Of a stretch of DNA of 64,000 nt, positions 10,470 to 22,925 are shown piece by piece. The position numbers and the translations under genes are program-made. The DNA is from Carya illinoinensis (taxonomy: Eukaryota; Streptophyta; Magnoliopsida; Fagales; Juglandaceae), in assembly GCF_018687715.1 (NCBI RefSeq), contig NC_056755.1:37234001-37298000 (forward strand), written 5' to 3'. Position 1 is the stretch's first letter. Each line of letters begins with the position of its first letter. Under the pieces are notes generated by a model, which made no database searches, was not told the DNA's origin, and saw only the letters and a program-made list of their open reading frames with translations.

Positions 10470-12360
10470 ATAATTGTACGTACGTAATATAGAAGGAAAA
10501 GATGAGGACGAGTTTAATTTATGAAGAAAATGAAAGAAAAAAATGATATTTGGTGAGTAGTAGTCTCGACTCTTAGCGCGTTTGTATTATTTTGGAAGAA
10601 AGGTAAGGAATTGGGTTTGACGAAGCAAAGGGTAGGGACCAGGGTTACTTTGCTAATGTGTTGTCCAGATTACAAGGAGGTCCCTATGATTGTGACCAAA
10701 TTACTTAAGTAAGCCCTCAGGCTTCAATGATTACACAGATATTTGGCACTTTTTTTTAATGTCAGAATTTGCCTAAAGTTGTATAGGTAAAGTGACATAC
10801 AACCACAACTAGGAGCGACATGTCGGGAAGTAATTGTTAGAATTTCAAGGCAAAAGTAAAATTCCATCCGATATAGACATGTATGTAACTATATACTTTA
10901 TTTACTGAATTTAAAAGGTACGAGGGATCAGCACCATTTATTTATTTATTTTTATTTTTATATATAAGGGTGGAGATTTCTAATCCAGCTTTTTCATTTA
11001 AAAAATAAAGAGATGTTATTACACCATTAACCTCTTGATCATAGGAGGGATCAGCACGTTGTAACTATATATGTGTTCAGTTTTACTTAATTATAAATTG
11101 CTGTAAACCAAAATTGTAATTAAAAATTTAAAGGCCGGGGTGGTTTAAATTTACGTCATAAATTAAAACAAATTAAAATTTTAGAAGGAAATAAATGGTC
11201 TTTATGATCATTAATATTGAAGCGTTTGGTGTTGGACATTGAATAACGTATTCCCATCAAATAAGTTTTATAAAGAAAAGAATATCAAGGAATGAAAGTT
11301 GAATTTCTCAAAGACAAATACTCTTATCTTTGCACGCAAAGAGATGCAAAATATGTTGCCATGGACGTCATGTGCTACTTCACATATTCTAATTAATCAA
11401 ATATATATGTATATGTGAGAAATGTTAAGAATCCTAGAAAATAAATCTACAAAATCAGCGTATGATCTTTATATAGTAAGTCATGAAATCTTATTTTACA
11501 TGACATATGTCAAATATAATTATATAATTGAATAGAATAAAAGTATTATTAATTGAATAGAATTTTTTTACTCATTATTATTATATTACACAAGAGGAAA
11601 AAAAAAATAAAAGTATAGAGATAATTGAATAGAATTTTTCATATTAATTACCCTAGTTAAAGTTGGTCTTTGTCACCAGCGTAAAGGCGCGTGGACTTTG
11701 TGTGTCTAATTCCGCCCACACCTTTACCTTTCAAAGAGGCCAGTCAGGCTGGCAGGATTGGATGAATGAATACAAGCAACCTACTCAGGACACGTGGCCC
11801 TCCTCTTGAGGTTCAAATGAATAAGTAGCCGTACACTCCTACACAATCACTTTATGTGACCCACAATGTGGCCGTCCAACTTTCCCAACCTTTAAATTTA
11901 AAAATAATATTTACAGTATAAGATCTATTTTACATTAAAAAAAAAAAAGATTATTTTATATAAAAATAAAAATTAAATAAAATATTATTATTATTATTTT
12001 AAAATTTAAAAAAATTAAATTGAGATTTTAAAAAATTAAATTATTTATTATAATTTTTGTAAAAATTTAATAAAATTATAATAATAAAATAAGATGAGAT
12101 TAGTTAAGATGAGACGAGATAACTTCCCAATCCAAACTAGACCTTAGACTATGTAAGTATCACATATTTTTAAAAATATATATATATATATATAAACAAG
12201 AAGCTTAACGGATTTTTCAGGGAAGAAGGCGTCTTCGTCAACTTCCTTTATATAAATTTATTCTTAATCACAAATATTAATATTAAATTATTAATATATT
12301 GTTTTTTAACCTTATATATTAAATTAGATTCTTCCATGTATAACATGAGATAAGTATGAG

Positions 12361-12391
<31 letters not shown>

Positions 12392-12404
12392 TTTATTGAT
12401 CAAC
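10470..12404. other. Intergenic region
   Basis: AT-rich DNA without a believable gene. It contains a MITE-like copy at 11893-12150, short TA runs near 12178-12196 and 12364-12392, and a more balanced stretch at 11650-11880 in which I recognise nothing. Confidence 0.7.
11893..12150. mobile_element. AT-rich MITE of the GTTTGG...GAGATGAGATGAG family
   Basis: The right end (AGATGAGA(C)GAGATAA...CCAATCCAAACTAG), read inverted, starts with the TTTGGATTGGGAAGTTATCTC type of end seen in the copies at 15167, 45930, 57297 and 59424. The core is a run of TTTAAATT-like sequence. No coding potential. Confidence 0.6.
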
Positions 12405-12900
12405 TCCTTTGTATCAAGGATGAAATATATGGACGATTTTCCTCCATTGTTACAATAGCGTGGGCAATAACATTGGAATTTCTTCTAACATGTTGAACCG
12501 CCCACTTTTCATATTTCCTGATCAAGTTATACTTACCTTCCATCAATTGATCCAAACATTTTCCATCTTCCTTCAAAAGTCTTTATAATCTGTGAAGAGT
12601 GTCTTTCAATTATAACTTGTTTAAGTCTCAGCTCTAATCCAAAGATATATAGTAGCTTGAACTGTTCCATATGATTCTGCCAATAGGGGATATGGAAATA
12701 GGCTCATTTTCATTCTCAAAGTAGCAATTACCTTCCCTTCACAGTCTCGAGCAATGACATTTATTCCAATTTTAGAATGAACCTTATCTACTGCTATATC
12801 CCAATTTAGTTTATAAATATTCAATGGTGGAGGATCATCCCATTTAGCTTTGTGCTACTTTCTAGACTAGAGGGTACATAACGGCCTGTTGTTTTCTCAT
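12405..12900 (-). pseudogene. RNase H-like (RVT_3) fragment of a non-LTR retroelement
   Basis: The minus strand reads NWDIAVDKVHSKIGINVIARD, then EGKVIATLRMKMSLFPYPLLAES and, after a frameshift, LRLKQVIIE. A last block, WAVQHVRRNSNVIAHAI, follows in another frame. This order (D-A/D..., CEGKVI, LAE, W.VQHVRR.N..AH) matches the plant RNase H-like domain often found at the C-terminus of LINE ORF2 and as free copies. At least two frameshifts and no start make it a relic. Confidence 0.75.
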
Positions 12901-14084
12901 CTCAAGCAATAGCTGCAGATCTTGTTGTGTATCCTTCACTACTATGTTAGGATGTTTAACTCAGCATTGAAAATGAGTTCATTACTTCTCAGCCATATTT
13001 TCTAAGCCACCACTGCAAATTTCTACAACAATTCAATTTCGAAAGTGGTTGACGTACATAGCCTCAGTTAGCTATAAGTACATTTTTTATAAGTACATTT
13101 TTACACACTTTTCGTGGTTATAGAGTATTTATGAAAACAAAGTTTTGGACTCTATCATATTAGGGGTAAAATAGAATTAATTTGGGTCCAAAAAATAACT
13201 AGTTCAACAAAAAAGCTCAAAACTGAATCACACCTATAAACCCAATAGAAAAAAATCAAAAGTTTTGATTTTCTAGATGAATCAGTTTGTATTCATTCTC
13301 AAAATTTCAAAACAAACCAGTTTAATTTTAAAATATGTCTAAAATCGGATTGGACTAAGCCGAACTGATTACACCCCTATTATTAATAAGAAATGGATGG
13401 AAACATCAACCATTTGACTTGTTTTTGGTATTTTAGTGATCATAGTTTCCATCGGTTTTTAACTAAATAGAGTGTCATAAGTTTTTAAAAAAGATAGTAA
13501 TTAATATGAAACTTTTAGTTTCAAATAAGTTCCAAACTTCTAATACATTAAACTATCACTTATTAGATCTACTTTATGGTAAAAGCAACTTTAGAACATG
13601 AAATACAACATTAAACCACATCAATTTATAAATTTATTTATATGTAATTTCTTTATACGTAGAGTTTTTCTCTTTCATATATATATTCCTTTATTTTCTC
13701 GTAATTGTATGAATATACAAACATCCATACCCGCCATTTACGGCCCACTCGGTCACTGTTGGAGTTGGGATAAAAATATGGTTGTAAAAGTAATTAATAC
13801 TACATATTCAATTATCTAAGTAGTACAAATAAGATACAATGTTGGATAAACTAAATTCAATTTAAATTTAGCCAAGAAGAAGTTAACTCAATTTAGGATG
13901 GCTCTTAATAAAACAAAATATTTGGGCATGCATGCATTTAGAGGATGGGCAATTTCTTTGGTTTGTTAATTGTTAGCAAAGGGAGGCGTTAATCAATTAA
14001 TTAGTTTTTACTTGTAGAAAGAGTTAAACAAACTAATTTATGTATGTTTTAATACTAGCATAACTGTATCAATTAAAAATAATG
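12901..14084. other. Intergenic, nothing recognised
   Basis: AT-rich sequence without conserved coding frames, repeats of note or RNA genes that I can identify. A 73-residue frame at 13598-13819 lacks any family signature. Confidence 0.6.
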
Positions 14085-14240
14085 ATAGTTGCAGTCGTGA
14101 ATGTGTAAGTATAACGTAATCATTTAAAAAAAATGAATAAATACGGAACTTATATAAAAAAAATTAATTGTTTTACAGTAGATTATACTCATTTTCAAAA
14201 CGACTGCATATTATTTACGTATTCTACGATTATATATAAC
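14085..14240. mobile_element. MITE-like relic (same family as 8905-9055)
   Basis: GCAGTCGTGAATG near the left end and CAAAACGACTGCA towards the right end form inverted ends. The middle block AATAAATACGGAACTTATATAAAAA matches the copies at 8905 and 27600. About 150 bp, non-coding. Confidence 0.62.
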
Positions 14241-15166
14241 ATTACTTTTTAATTATAAAAACCAAAATAAAAGATCAATGAAAAAGAAAAAGCAAAATAT
14301 TTGAAAAAATTAGTTTGTGAATCCAATTAATTAATATAATTACCGGGTGCTATATGTCTTGATTTGTTTTGGCTAAGTTTCATTGTCTTTGTTGTGGACG
14401 TACGTAGTACGTGTGGCTGAGGTGATCATTAGTAATGCATTGTCATAGACAAATTAAGTGTGTCAATTTCACTACTAAAAGGGACTTTAGGCATCATGTC
14501 ATGTTTGCACTTTGCCGCACGCTACGGACTTTGGAGGCCCGAATTATTACGAGTTCAACAATCAATCCCATCCTATTAATTATCTTTGAAAATGATATAT
14601 ATAGGACCTGTTGACATTTTGTCTTACTGTTTTTTTTTTTCCTTTTTGAGAAAATAATTTATGCAAGTTTAGGTGTATAAATTTTGTGCAAATTTATTGA
14701 AAAATTTTGAAACTTGAAATCGACAAAATAAACTCACTTCCTTTTAATAAGAAAAATTTTATTTATCGTTCATTTTTTATCATACTTTTATTATTTTATA
14801 ATGTGTCATCAAATAATCAGAGATTATTTATTATATTTCACTTATAAACTTATCATTATTCTAATGCTATATTATAAGATGATGAGAGGATACTAAAAAT
14901 TTGGATGATTAGTAGCATGCCTCACTCATTTCATAAACTGACATGATTTTATATGACACATATGTTAAATCTACTTTATAATAAAAATAACTTTATAATC
15001 TAACGTATTACATTAATTTATATCAGTTTATAATCAGCATATTTTAAATGGTTATATATGATTGAGAATGATAAAATTAATGAAAAACATGGATAAATGT
15101 ACAATCCTCATTTGATAGCACCCCTTAATTATACCAATAGTACATTTTTCCAATTCTGACACTTAG

Positions 15167-15356
15167 GTTAGGTTTGAGTGTTGAGATATATTGTGAATAG
15201 TAATAAAATAATATGTGAAAAGTAATAATAGAATATTGAATAGTAGTGAAAAATAATAAATAGTAATAAAAAGTAAGTGAAAAATAATAATAAAATAATA
15301 AATAATAATGAAGTATATTGAGAAATATTGAGAATATCTTAACACCCAAACACACG
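15167..15356. mobile_element. MITE, GTTTGRGTGTTGAGATA ends
   Basis: The left end GTTTGAGTGTTGAGATATA and the inverted right end GTTTGGGTGTTAAGATATT pair well. The core is made of AATAGTAATAAAA-type repeats. Non-coding. Same general family as 57297-57470. Confidence 0.75.
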
Positions 15357-17777
15357 TAAGACTGATTATTGTGAGCACTTGTTATTATTTTTTATTTATG
15401 CTTATAACGATACAAGAACTATCACGAGCTGATCTAAACCCCAGTAATTAAACCCTTTTTTCGAGAATAAAATATGCAAACACGGCATGAGAAAGCAAGC
15501 CCACAAAATACGGTACTGTATGAATGTTTACTTCTTTTTAAGAAAAGAAAACCCCCATGCACTTTAATTGCTTTAGGAGTAAGCGTGGAACAAAGTAAGA
15601 TCGAGTTTTTACTTTCGCTCGCACGGAACACTTAACGTGTTGCAATATCAAGTCATCACTCCTTTTGAGAGTTGGGGAATCTTATTCCTAGATGTATATA
15701 TTATGTGCCAAAACTCTGTGACATATACAAGACAAACAAAGATTCCCAACAAACCTTAATGCATGGGCTGCTTTCTCTTTACTCTTTAGTACTGATCTTT
15801 ACCATTGAGGGTGGGTTCCATTGTTTCAGACTACTTCCATTATTCTTATCCACTTAATTTATATATATGAAAGACGCATCCTTCATTTGTATCATTGAGA
15901 TAACAAATTAGAGATATTTAAATTTTTAAACTTCTTTTGCAATCAACTAGCTAGAGCTTCTACCATGTTAACGGTATAAAATGTACGTCTCAATTCCATA
16001 CCAACTTATAGGCGAAAAGACTCGAAAAATCATTAACTAGGCATTATTGATACCTATTGAGTTTCTATGATCTATCGAATAATATCTTTTGGTGAAAAAC
16101 ACACCCCTAATGTGAAAGGCTGCCCACATTAGCCAACATAAAGTGGCGTCTTTACGCACATATATGCTTGTAAATAACATTTTTCACTGACTTTAATTAT
16201 AGTCTCAGTTGTTAGAAATCGAACCTCCAATCGCCCTCTTCTCCGTCCCTATGAAAAAAAAAAAAAAATAGCATATATACGTGAGAAAAAGGTGATGATC
16301 AACATCATGAATAGACACAATAAATTATTAATTTATTAGGAATTAATATGTCTTGTAGCTTCGATGGGACCAAATGAGCATGGGATCGAATTAAATAAGA
16401 AGGCAATTTGATTTCGCGCGATTGACTTTGAACTCGAGGAAAGCTTGATGAGGAGGGATTTTAAATCTACAAGGAACCACTAATTAATTTCTATCCACCC
16501 ATACCCACCTTTGTGATTTTTCCAGCTTGATTATTAATCAAGTATATATAAGCTTCATTATTAGATATATATTTTGAGTCCAAAATTATTGGTGGTCCGG
16601 AAAAGGACAATTAGTTTGACTTGTAATTTTCATGTCACTCTCTTAATTATTTGTTTCTCCCCATTTTAGAAAAGTACTTTACACACATGAACTCACCTTC
16701 TCATTATTATTATAATTGAACCCTTTGTTTCCAATTAGCTAGGGTTTATTGGGTTTTTTTCCCAACTAGTTGAACGAGTAGATTGGCCATACATGGCATG
16801 GGTTTTAGCCTTTTATTGGCCATAGGTTTCATGATTGCGCGCCATGGTTCAGCTCGCTCCTGCATGCAATGTGCAAGTAATTAGCTAGACTGTCGGCTGC
16901 GTGGGTTCCATAAATTAAATTGCCATCAACGACGAGCAGCTTTATCTCAATATGTAAGTTATATCTGTGTGTTTGATATAGCCATTTTACTCCCATGATG
17001 AACTTGATTTGTGGCAATTCTCATCAGTATTTATTTCTACACTCGGATCCGATACCTTGTTTATTTATCTTTTTGTATAAATTGATCCTCTACAGTACTC
17101 TTTTATCCATCAAAGATTTACCTTTTTTATGAACAAACTTTGTTGGGTTTGTTTGTAGAGTATGATTTATTGTTGTGGTGACCTGACTTGATGATCTGAC
17201 CTGACAATAATTTGTTAAATTTTTTAACAGATTTTCAATAAGACTCATGCTATGGAACATAGGCTTGATAGGCCCAAGCCTAATCACAGAGAGTTCCAGC
17301 ACGATATATAGTCACTCAACTTTCAACTCAAGTGAAAATTAAATAGAGAGTTTGCTCAAGTCTCACTTGACAGTGGCCTCAAATAAAAGTAAAGCAGAAA
17401 ATTTACTCAATAGTTGGCTTAGGCGAATATTAGACAAAGAGTTCGCTCGATGCCTACTTAATATGCTGCTCGAGCGAATGTCGTAGAAAAGTAAAAATTA
17501 AAATTTCTACCATATAACCTTATAAATATAATTATTTTGTACAATATAACCGTTTTGAACAGTAAAAATCGCGACAACAAAGTTGTCATCAAAGTTTCAA
17601 TGATTATCATCAAAGTTTCAATGATTACTGCTTTCAAATGTAAAGTTATGGATTTGGAATGCTTTCCAATATTGAGTTTAAAAGTAATAGTTGGATTTAA
17701 GTGAAATGATGGACATGGTAAATTACTCTCAAGAATTCTAGAGAATCTAGAATTGAGCTTTCACTAACTACATCTTC

Positions 17778-17812
<35 letters not shown>

Positions 17813-18661
17813 CGGAACCACGATACGGTACATCGAATGATTATAAATGAGTAACAATACTCTTCATCTTAAATTTTATTATTATCAATCGCATTGAGAT
17901 TGATGCCACACATTTTAAATGGTCTCGATCGTTTGTCAACCACTTAAATACAGCGTGCTATTTAAAATATATCGAGTAATAGGTGTGATTCGGGTTGACA
18001 AAGCTTTCTTTATTTCTTTAAAAGAATAAATTATTTGATAGTATAAATATAATTTAACGGCTTCTAGAATTTACTATTTGATTACAATTAAATGGATAAT
18101 ACACAAGTCGTTATAGAACTGATCAATAATATATTGAGAAAATGAGTATTTTAGCAGAAAAATTCAGAAGTTCATCTCTTGCGCATGCATTTTCTGATTG
18201 TTTTGAAACTCTATATTTTTACATCTTTCTAACTAATTTGGTGATGAAAAGGGCTTGTAATTAGGAATTAGCAGTTGCCATTTTAAGGAAGATTTATGGT
18301 CAGGATGCAGGAATGCCATTGGTTCAAACCTCTCTTATTGGATATGATAAGATTTTACTGCTGCTCTATGCAAAGTAAGGAACATAATGAGGAGTTAGAA
18401 TTGTGTTCCGAGCTAGATCATGACCGGGGAGTGGTTCTGGCTTATAAATCTACTAGGCTATTCTGCCAATCATCGCATCGGCTCTGCTAGACTCTTCGAG
18501 AAGCGCTACAGTTACTAGGCCTATGCATAAAAAGTGATGGGCCCCGCCCGCCCGATATATCCGACCCAACTCACTCGATAAGTGCGGGTTGAACATAGCT
18601 GGCTTTCGGACGAAAATGTAGCCCGTCTCTCTCTCACTTTCAGCTCCAGCAAAACCAGCCC

Positions 18662-18664
<3 letters not shown>

Positions 18665-18710
<46 letters not shown>
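18665..18710. repeat. (CT)23 microsatellite
   Basis: An uninterrupted CT run. It generates poly-Arg/Glu and poly-Ser/Leu frames on the two strands that should not be called genes. Confidence 0.95.
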
Positions 18711-18715
<5 letters not shown>

Positions 18716-18879
18716 CAGGGAACAGAACCCTGTCAATTTTCGATTTGTTCTGGGGTCGATTTCCGGAGCTCCTTCTGGTTTGATGGCCTAAATTGATCGA
18801 AGGCTCCAGCGGTTGTTGAAATCCTGCTGCACGGACTGTGGAATTAGCGATCGTTTGAACCCACGAACATCTCACCCGA

Positions 18880-19309
18880 ATCCTAAATTGTTAACTCGAC
18901 TGGGTTGCGGGCGAGGGAGTCATGGAGACTAGACTCGGTGGCTAACTTGGGCCATTCGTGTAGACCAATTCATTTGGGGACAATGTGGGACAGCAACAGG
19001 GTCTGCAAGGACATGACGTTCTCGGGCTCGAGGAGGAAGGGCTTGAAGTCGACCCAGCTTGTCATTCATAGGGGCGAAAATGGTGATGTTGTCGTGGCCC
19101 ACCTCGTCTTCGAGTGTCTACAACAAGAGGGACTTCTCCACGAGCTCAGCGAGCTTCGTATAGTGGGAGTCAAGGAGAACAACGAGGATTGAGTTGGAGT
19201 TAACGTGGGGCGAGCGAGTAATTGGGTTCTCGGGCAATGCATGAACACCGGGTAGGAGATCAGCGGAAACAAAAGCGAGAAATGAAACGAACCGAGTCGT
19301 TTTCAATAT
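18880..19309 (-). pseudogene. Fasciclin-like arabinogalactan protein (FLA15-18 type) pseudogene
   Basis: On the minus strand the sequence reads as the N-terminal half of an FLA of the FLA15-18 group. It has a hydrophobic signal-like start (FVSFLAFVSADLLPG), then HVNSNSILVVLLDSHYTKLAELVEK, then after an in-frame stop TLEDEVGHDNITIFAPMND (the fasciclin H1 region). After a frameshift come DFKPFLLEPENVMSLQTLLL and SHIVPK (H2 side), another stop, and a degenerate EWPKLATES tail. No ATG precedes the signal region in frame. At least two stops and one frameshift make it non-functional. Functional relatives are GPI-anchored or secreted cell-wall proteins. The left limit is uncertain; further relic sequence may reach into 18700. 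Confidence 0.8.
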
Positions 19310-21400
19310 GCATGGTCTGCGGACCGGGTCGGGCCCAAAAGTGGCTTGGGCGGGTCATGTTGCAGGCTTAAGAGTTACGCCGAAATTCTACAAAATTAAT
19401 CCAAAAAGTCGTATGATTTATATGATAAGTTAGATATATTTTATAATTTAATATATTATGTTAAATTAAGTTAATTTATAGATTTATTTTTATAAATTTT
19501 CTTATAGATAAAATTTCTCTCTTCCGTGACCAACTAAAGTAATTTTTTCAAAACAATTTTTGCGTCGGGAAGGGGTGCACTTGCCAGTTGGAAGTAGCGA
19601 CGGATTAGATATGAAAATTTTGAATTTAAGATAAAAGTTTAAAATATTATTTTTAGTATTATAATTATTTTGAGATTTAAAAAAGTTGAATTATTTATTA
19701 TATTTTGTGTAGAAATTTAAAAAAATTATAATGATTAGATGATAATTTTGAATTTGAGTTGAAAATTCTCAAGTTTCAAACATGCCCTTAATCAAAGGGT
19801 GTGAGTCTTTGGTCCTTGTCGGAGCTGTTAATATAATAACATAACCTTCATGATTCATGTATTATATCTTTTTCTAAAAGTTATGATTTGAGTAATTTTA
19901 TTTGTAGTTATATTCGGTTTTGATTATTCAGATGATTTTAAATAATTATCATAAAAGCCAAGTGAGTGAATGAAAGAACATGTCTCCATGTGAGAGACTT
20001 AAAATGTGACTTATATGCCGCATCCTTTCAAATATATTATATATAATTATTTTAATAATTTTTTATTTATATTAAAAATTATGAATAATTAAAATAAAGA
20101 TACTACTCATTTAAAAATCAACAATTATATTTCTTGATGGAAGGAATTAACACTTAAAAAATAATTGATAAAAGTCTTGGCCTATATTTATAAAGACATG
20201 TGATTTTCCATCAATCACATTCATTAACAAATAGATTGAAAACTCACATCCAATACTCTTTATATAAAAATATGTGAAGGTTTGCAATTTAGAAATAATT
20301 AGTTTTTATAAATATTTGATCAAAGATGGTAAAAAATAAATGTTCTAACCATTTTTTGAATATTAGATATTCTCTCAAATCTGATGATATCAAAAGCAAT
20401 GATGGCATGGATGACACTAAAATCTTGCCGAGTAGTACTTCATATTATTAATCTCTCATTTTGAGCGATTCATTGAGACTTGTTGATACAATAAAAAGGA
20501 GTACAGTAACTTAATCCATTATCAAAAATTTTATATGTAATTATTTTAATAGACTTTTATACACTCCAGTGATATAATTGGTTGTATATTAAAAAAAAAT
20601 TAATTCAACCAATCATATTAATAGAGTGTCAAAGAAGTACGTAAAAGTGACTGTATATAACACTTACTCATCCATTATAAATGAAGATGAAGATTTCTTT
20701 AAATTCGAGTAAAAAACTTGAGACAAAAGAAGCAAATTTGGTGGGGATCATTATTCAATATATATGCATGATCTCGAAATACATGATTGAACTGATTAAT
20801 AAGCTTCATAATAAATGGATTGATATTTAATCTAGATTAAAAAAAAATCCCTTAATTGAAAACTTGAGTCTTAACAAGTTTAATGAATAATGGTTTCATA
20901 TATAAGTGTCGTACACTTTTTTTTAAGAAGAGTTAGGTTTACTAGTTAAAAATTATTTATTTTTTCATGTGAATCTTATATTTATTTAATTTTTTTAAAA
21001 ATAGTGTATAACACTTATATAACTGTAAATATCATTTCTCCTTACAATTTATTCCCAATATCTGTCATATTTATTTAATTATCATATACAGCATGTTATT
21101 AATCAAAAGAAAGTCTAGAAATCGGATGCCTATATTTTTTAAGTTTGTTGACTTTAAGATATGAATACCAAAAAGTCTATCTGTTCTTAATTAATTAATT
21201 AATTATTAATTAAGTTCTTAATTATTCAATTTCACTGTGTTCACTTCCCGTCACCTGCGGGGCTCTGCCGAGTAGCCGTTTCGAAGGCGACATCGACGGC
21301 TTTTATAATCACAGAATTCCCAAATCACCCCATCTTCTCAACTTATTTACGTGAAACCACCAACACCTAAAACAACATATCCAGCAGGCCGCTCCCACGG
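19310..21400. other. Intergenic region, AT-rich
   Basis: No gene is visible. It includes a MITE of the TTTGAA-ended family at 19605-19791 and short AT-rich repeats with TATATAACACTTA(T/C) ends near 20560-20670 and 20900-21045. The last 200 bases (21230-21400) become GC-richer and probably belong to the promoter of the gene that follows. Confidence 0.65.
19605..19791. mobile_element. AT-rich MITE copy
   Basis: GATATGAAAATTTTGAATTTAAG on the left and the inverted TTTGAAACTTGAGAATTTTC on the right bracket the TTTGAGATTTAAAAAAGTTGAATTATTTATTAT core. The same core occurs at 12000, 46010, 57360 and 59520. Confidence 0.6.
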
Positions 21401-22064
21401 GTCAACCGGAGGGTCACTTTGGGAAACTTATCTTCATGTCTAAGCCATGTCCCAGTTTCAACGTTCAAAGTAAAGACTTTGAAAGCATCGAAAAGAAAAT
21501 GGCAAGAAAGCAAGACAGATATCTTGTATGTATTTGCATAAGAACTCTAGGCTACTTGTGTTGTCCGGTATTTCGGGTCTCCATCATTTTCCATTCACTG
21601 AACAAGGTAGTTTTCGTTTTCTTTTCCATCTTTTAATTGTTTTTGTTCAACTTGATTGAATATGCGGATTGATATTACTTTTTTTAATCTTGCTTGAACT
21701 CTATTTCTATTTTGTAACTGATGAAGTAGTTCTTCTGGATATGCATTGATTGGTAAAAAATAGCAGTAGTTGTAGATGAAAGTAGGGGTTTTTTTTTTTT
21801 TTTTGAAGTTTTGGCTTGTTTTCGATTGGTTTACAAGATTCAGTTTCTGCGGTGTTCTTAGAAAATGTCAATTCTGAACCACATGTTTCGATTTAACTGC
21901 CAGTTTTCACTTGAATTTTCTATGCATGTTAAGATTTTGTGATTTGTTTTTGTTTTTGTTTTCTTTTTCGTTCAGAGGTTTTTGATAAGTAGTTTTCCTT
22001 CTATTTCTTCCTTGTGAGTATTTATTTATTTGGATGGTCCACTTTGGGATGAGTTGTGTAGTTT
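21401..22064 (+). promoter_or_regulatory. Probable 5' leader, possibly with an intron, of the gene at 22065
   Basis: A GC-balanced stretch at 21400-21605 is followed by a possible donor (AACAAG|GTAGTT near 21605) and a long T-rich tract. Acceptor-like AG sites occur near 22059 (TTGTGTAG). This would fit a 5'-UTR intron, which is common in plant genes. It is inferred from sequence only. The small frame at 21436-21636 has no family signature and is not called as a gene. Confidence 0.4.
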
Positions 22065-22925
22065 GTGATGAATTACAAGCCCAGTGGCAGCAACCAGATG
22101 CCCCAAGGGTCTAAGGCAAGGCAGGCTTTACAGTTGTCATTGCTTTTGGGTGTTTGCTACTGGTTGCTATACCAAATTGAGTACTCAAACAGTAAGGGGA
22201 AGGACTATGGTGGAGGTCTACAAAGCAAGCTCAGGGAACAAAATCCTGTTCTTGTTTTGGGTCGGAAAGGGAATGCAGCATGGTCAAGTGATGGAGTTGT
22301 GTCCAACTTAGAAGATGTCAATCTTGTGGGAGAAGCTAAAATGAAACACGATGGTGGAGGTGGAGATGATGAATTAGACGGAATTTTAGAAGAAAAAATT
22401 TCCCAGAAGGAACTGGAGCAACCGAAGATGGTGTCTCTAAATTATTTAAAAAATAATTCTGATGTTGAAGGAGTTTATTCCAATAAAGGATATGATGATC
22501 CATGGGGAAGTAGTGAGCAAGGACGTGAGAAGAGGCTTGAGATTGGTGATGAAAGAGATGGCAAGGACCCGAAAACAGAAGTTAAGCAGATAGGTGGAGA
22601 GGATTCAGAAAGACAAGGTAAGGAATCAGAAAAGGTTAAGGAAATTGCTGATGATTCTATCAAACAATACCAAGATGAAGCAGCCATCTTCAATATACAA
22701 GATGAAAACGATAAAGATATTATTGGAAGCAAACAGGAGATTTCATTGCAGCCTAGCGGATTGGAGAATAATGAAACTGTTGTTAGCAGGAGTGAAATGA
22801 TGTTGGATGGAGTCCATAGCTTTCATGATGAGAATGGGGTTCCTCAAGATGGTAGGGATCTTGTGGAGACCACACTGAGTGATTTAAGAGATGATTACGA
22901 AAATATTCTGCATCAAGACACTTAA
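22065..22925 (+). CDS. Single-pass membrane protein with long acidic tail, unknown function
   Basis: A single-exon 286-residue protein. Residues 1-20 are basic and polar (KPSGSNQ, GSKARQ). Residues 22-37 form one hydrophobic segment (LQLSLLLGVCYWLLYQI), followed by about 245 residues that are very rich in Asp, Glu, Lys, Gly and Gln with no Cys. A short basic N-terminus plus one membrane helix predicts a type II anchor with the charged tail in the lumen or outside; this topology is inferred. The LLLGVCxWLLYQ anchor is one I recognise as recurring in plant proteins of unknown function. I do not assign a biochemical role. A tandem pair of ATGs opens the frame; either could start it. AATAAA-like sequence lies about 90 bp after the stop. 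Confidence 0.75.
   Translation: MMNYKPSGSNQMPQGSKARQALQLSLLLGVCYWLLYQIEYSNSKGKDYGGGLQSKLREQNPVLVLGRKGNAAWSSDGVVSNLEDVNLVGEAKMKHDGGGGDDELDGILEEKISQKELEQPKMVSLNYLKNNSDVEGVYSNKGYDDPWGSSEQGREKRLEIGDERDGKDPKTEVKQIGGEDSERQGKESEKVKEIADDSIKQYQDEAAIFNIQDENDKDIIGSKQEISLQPSGLENNETVVSRSEMMLDGVHSFHDENGVPQDGRDLVETTLSDLRDDYENILHQDT

Larger units (their letters stand above)
14241..18879. other. Intergenic region with scattered small repeats
   Basis: No gene is supported. It holds the MITE at 15167-15356, a TA run at 17782-17808 and the CT run at 18665-18710. Frames at 15125-15378 come from the MITE. Those at 15434-15857, 16829-17302 and 18296-18490 have no recognisable domain. The GC content rises near 18500-18880 towards the FLA pseudogene, so part of that stretch may be more of the same relic. 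Confidence 0.65.

Noticed and set aside
18453..18875. Arg/Glu-repeat frame and its opposite Ser/Leu-repeat frame
   Set aside because: Both are produced by the CT microsatellite at 18665-18710.
18905..19192. Plus-strand 95-residue frame
   Set aside because: It is antisense to the FLA pseudogene, whose minus-strand reading is clearly recognisable.
21436..21636. 66-residue frame before the membrane-protein gene
   Set aside because: It is more likely 5' leader. It has no family signature and runs into an intron-like T-rich tract.
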